DNA from: Palaemon carinicauda
Taxonomy: Eukaryota > Arthropoda > Malacostraca > Decapoda > Palaemonidae
Reading direction: 5' to 3'
Assembly (NCBI RefSeq): GCF_036898095.1
Contig: NC_090767.1
Span: 30,933,905 to 30,997,904, forward strand
DNA: 64,000 nucleotides
The notes beneath the pieces were generated by a model. The model did not search any database, was not told the DNA's origin, and saw only the letters and a program-made list of their open reading frames with translations. The position numbers were made by a program, and so were the translations under genes. Below, piece after piece: positions 62,507 to 64,000 of the stretch; the stretch's first letter is position 1; each line of letters begins with the position of its first letter.

Positions 62507-64000
62507 GATTATCGTGTTGTTCCACTTTTCTCTGTTTATGCTGTTGGTTTCTTCAATTCTCCAATTATTCCATTTTAATGTCTTTTTTAGGGTGTATGTT
62601 ACCTTTATAAACCTATGAGTTTTTGATTTTAGGTAATTTATTGGTTGTGATAGTAATTTTAAGTAGCCGCTTTCTGGGATGGGTTTATGATATGATATTC
62701 TCTTTATTGGATAGACTGTTCCTGTTTTTTCCGCGATGTCAGACATCCATATATTGCTAAGTTTATTAGGTTTAATTTTGTTGTTGGGATCTATGTTCCT
62801 GAGTTAGTGTATCTTTAAAGATTTCCCAGTTAGCTCTTTTGATGTTTCGCCTATATTTTAGTTCTTTGACTTGGTTTGTTTGAGAATTTAGATATAATTG
62901 GAATATGATCAGATAATTTAATTTTACCTGTTATATGTTATGGTTAAGGTTTGCTCTGTTGTTTCTAAGTATTATGTCAGGTCGTCTGGTGTATTGTTAA
63001 TCTAGTTTGCTTTTCATTGTGTTGAATATTGTTCCTATGTGTGTTAGGAGGTTATTGTTTATGTATTGGTTAAATGCATTTCTTATTGCATTTGTTTCTG
63101 GGTGTCCAATAAAAGAGTGTCTTTCATTTAGGTCTCCTATTATATATATGGGAATGTTGCTTTGTATGAGCTGAGTTCTATATGTGTTAGGAAGGATTGG
63201 TCTTCTGTATGGTTGGTATATTGTGCTGATGGTCATTGTACCTTTCGTTGTTTGTATTTGTACTGTTAGCATGTCTGAGTTGTAACTATCTACTTGCTTA
63301 TGTTTAATGGAGGTTTTGGTTGCTATGGCAACAACTTAATTTCTTGCGTTTTGTGTTTTCTTTCTGTAGATATTATATGTAAATATTTTCATTTGTATAG
63401 TTTGATAGTATTATATATGGATTTAGTTTCATGTATGTGTTTGTGAGGACATTTTTCCTTGATGACCATGCTTGGACATTGCATTATATTAGTGTTATTT
63501 CTTCTATTATTAGGCAATTTTAAGCCATTGTGTCTACTTTTGCCTTGTGTTGTAATTGCTTCTGCTCTTGATTTAACAGGGGATTCCTTCTTTTATTTCG
63601 TTATATTCCTCCACTTTTACTCTCTTTTTTATCTTATCAATTTTGAGATATTATCTATGTTTTCTGCTAGCAGGTTTACTATATCTCTTTTTCAGAAGTC
63701 TTTATGATTCCATGTAACCTTCGCTTGGTTGCTGTCTAACACCGTGATTGCTCTTTTCCTGCCTTTGATTTTTTTTGGTCAAAGGTGTTGTTGCTTGGAG
63801 ACATAGAGTTGTATGTTCAGGTTCTCATGGGACACTTTTCTCATCCTTTCTTTCTCTTTGGCTGTTTTACTTTTGGAAGGCCACTTAGTTCATATATTTC
63901 ATCAATGGCTATGTGGGGTTTGTAGTTCCATTTTGGGAGGGGATGCGGTTGTTAACTGTTTGGGTAGCCTTGTTGCATAAGTCTGCAATGTTTTTTAGTC
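62507..64000 (-). pseudogene. LINE endonuclease region, 5' part of the split element
   Basis: Minus-strand LINE open frame 2 fragments. At about 63350-62997 lies an apurinic-type endonuclease segment: NSDMLTVQIQTTKGTMTIST, then IYQPYRRPILP, then the conserved IIGDLNERHSFIGH, equivalent to the GDFNA-H box. At 62746-62507 there is the linker between endonuclease and reverse transcriptase. Toward 64000 the reverse strand contains pieces such as HIAIDEIYELSGLPKVKQ and RAITVLDSN that may be the end of the first open frame. Frames are broken by stops and frameshifts. The reverse transcriptase follows at 57309-56490 beyond the copia insertion. The element continues past the right edge of the window. 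Confidence 0.65.

Overview
The window looks like nuclear DNA of a eukaryote, most likely a decapod crustacean. It is AT-rich, has GT-AG intron signals, and is dominated by satellite DNA and transposable elements. The best taxonomic clue is a tRNA-derived SINE (about 51546-51836). Its body, including the stretch read in another frame as LLSHQ...LPGPP, matches from memory a SINE common in shrimp, crab and crayfish sequences. A Ty1/copia element resembling the crustacean GalEa group is compatible. The species cannot be named from sequence alone.

Layout. (1) Positions 1-44488 hold one very large tandem array of a 63-bp satellite, about 33.6 kb or roughly 530 units, running off the left edge of the window. 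The array has higher-order structure: multi-kb blocks recur with shared variants and shared indels. Because 63 is a multiple of three, several frames on both strands stay open for hundreds of codons. I treat these frames as satellite artefacts, not genes. (2) Five related mobile elements (2.06-3.18 kb) sit in the array or at its right edge, and a sixth lies at 57813-60999. All have 5'-CCCTGGATAGGTAC terminal inverted repeats and TTAA target duplications, the signature of the piggyBac superfamily. None encodes a transposase, so they are non-autonomous. Their lengths differ by whole copies of an internal repeat of about 375 bp (five, four or two copies). All five array-associated copies use the same TTAA position of the 63-bp unit. 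(3) Positions 46633-47622 carry a three-exon gene relic with a SAM-like segment and a frameshift, immediately right of the array-edge element. (4) Positions 47623-56490 are mostly unrecognised non-coding DNA, with the SINE, a decayed LINE reverse-transcriptase tail and one possible acidic first exon. (5) Positions 56490-64000 are a three-level nest: a LINE (minus strand) split by a 5'-truncated copia element (minus strand), itself split by piggyBac-like element 6.

How the parts fit together. Each satellite unit supplies one TTAA, so the array is a field of several hundred equivalent piggyBac targets. Paralogous empty sites inside the array show that elements 1, 3 and 4 inserted after the surrounding higher-order blocks had been duplicated. 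Elements 2 and 5 have left and right flanks from different places, which suggests that recombination between element copies reshaped the array and set its right boundary. There is no bacterial, phage or CRISPR signal and no complete, intact protein-coding gene that I can support.
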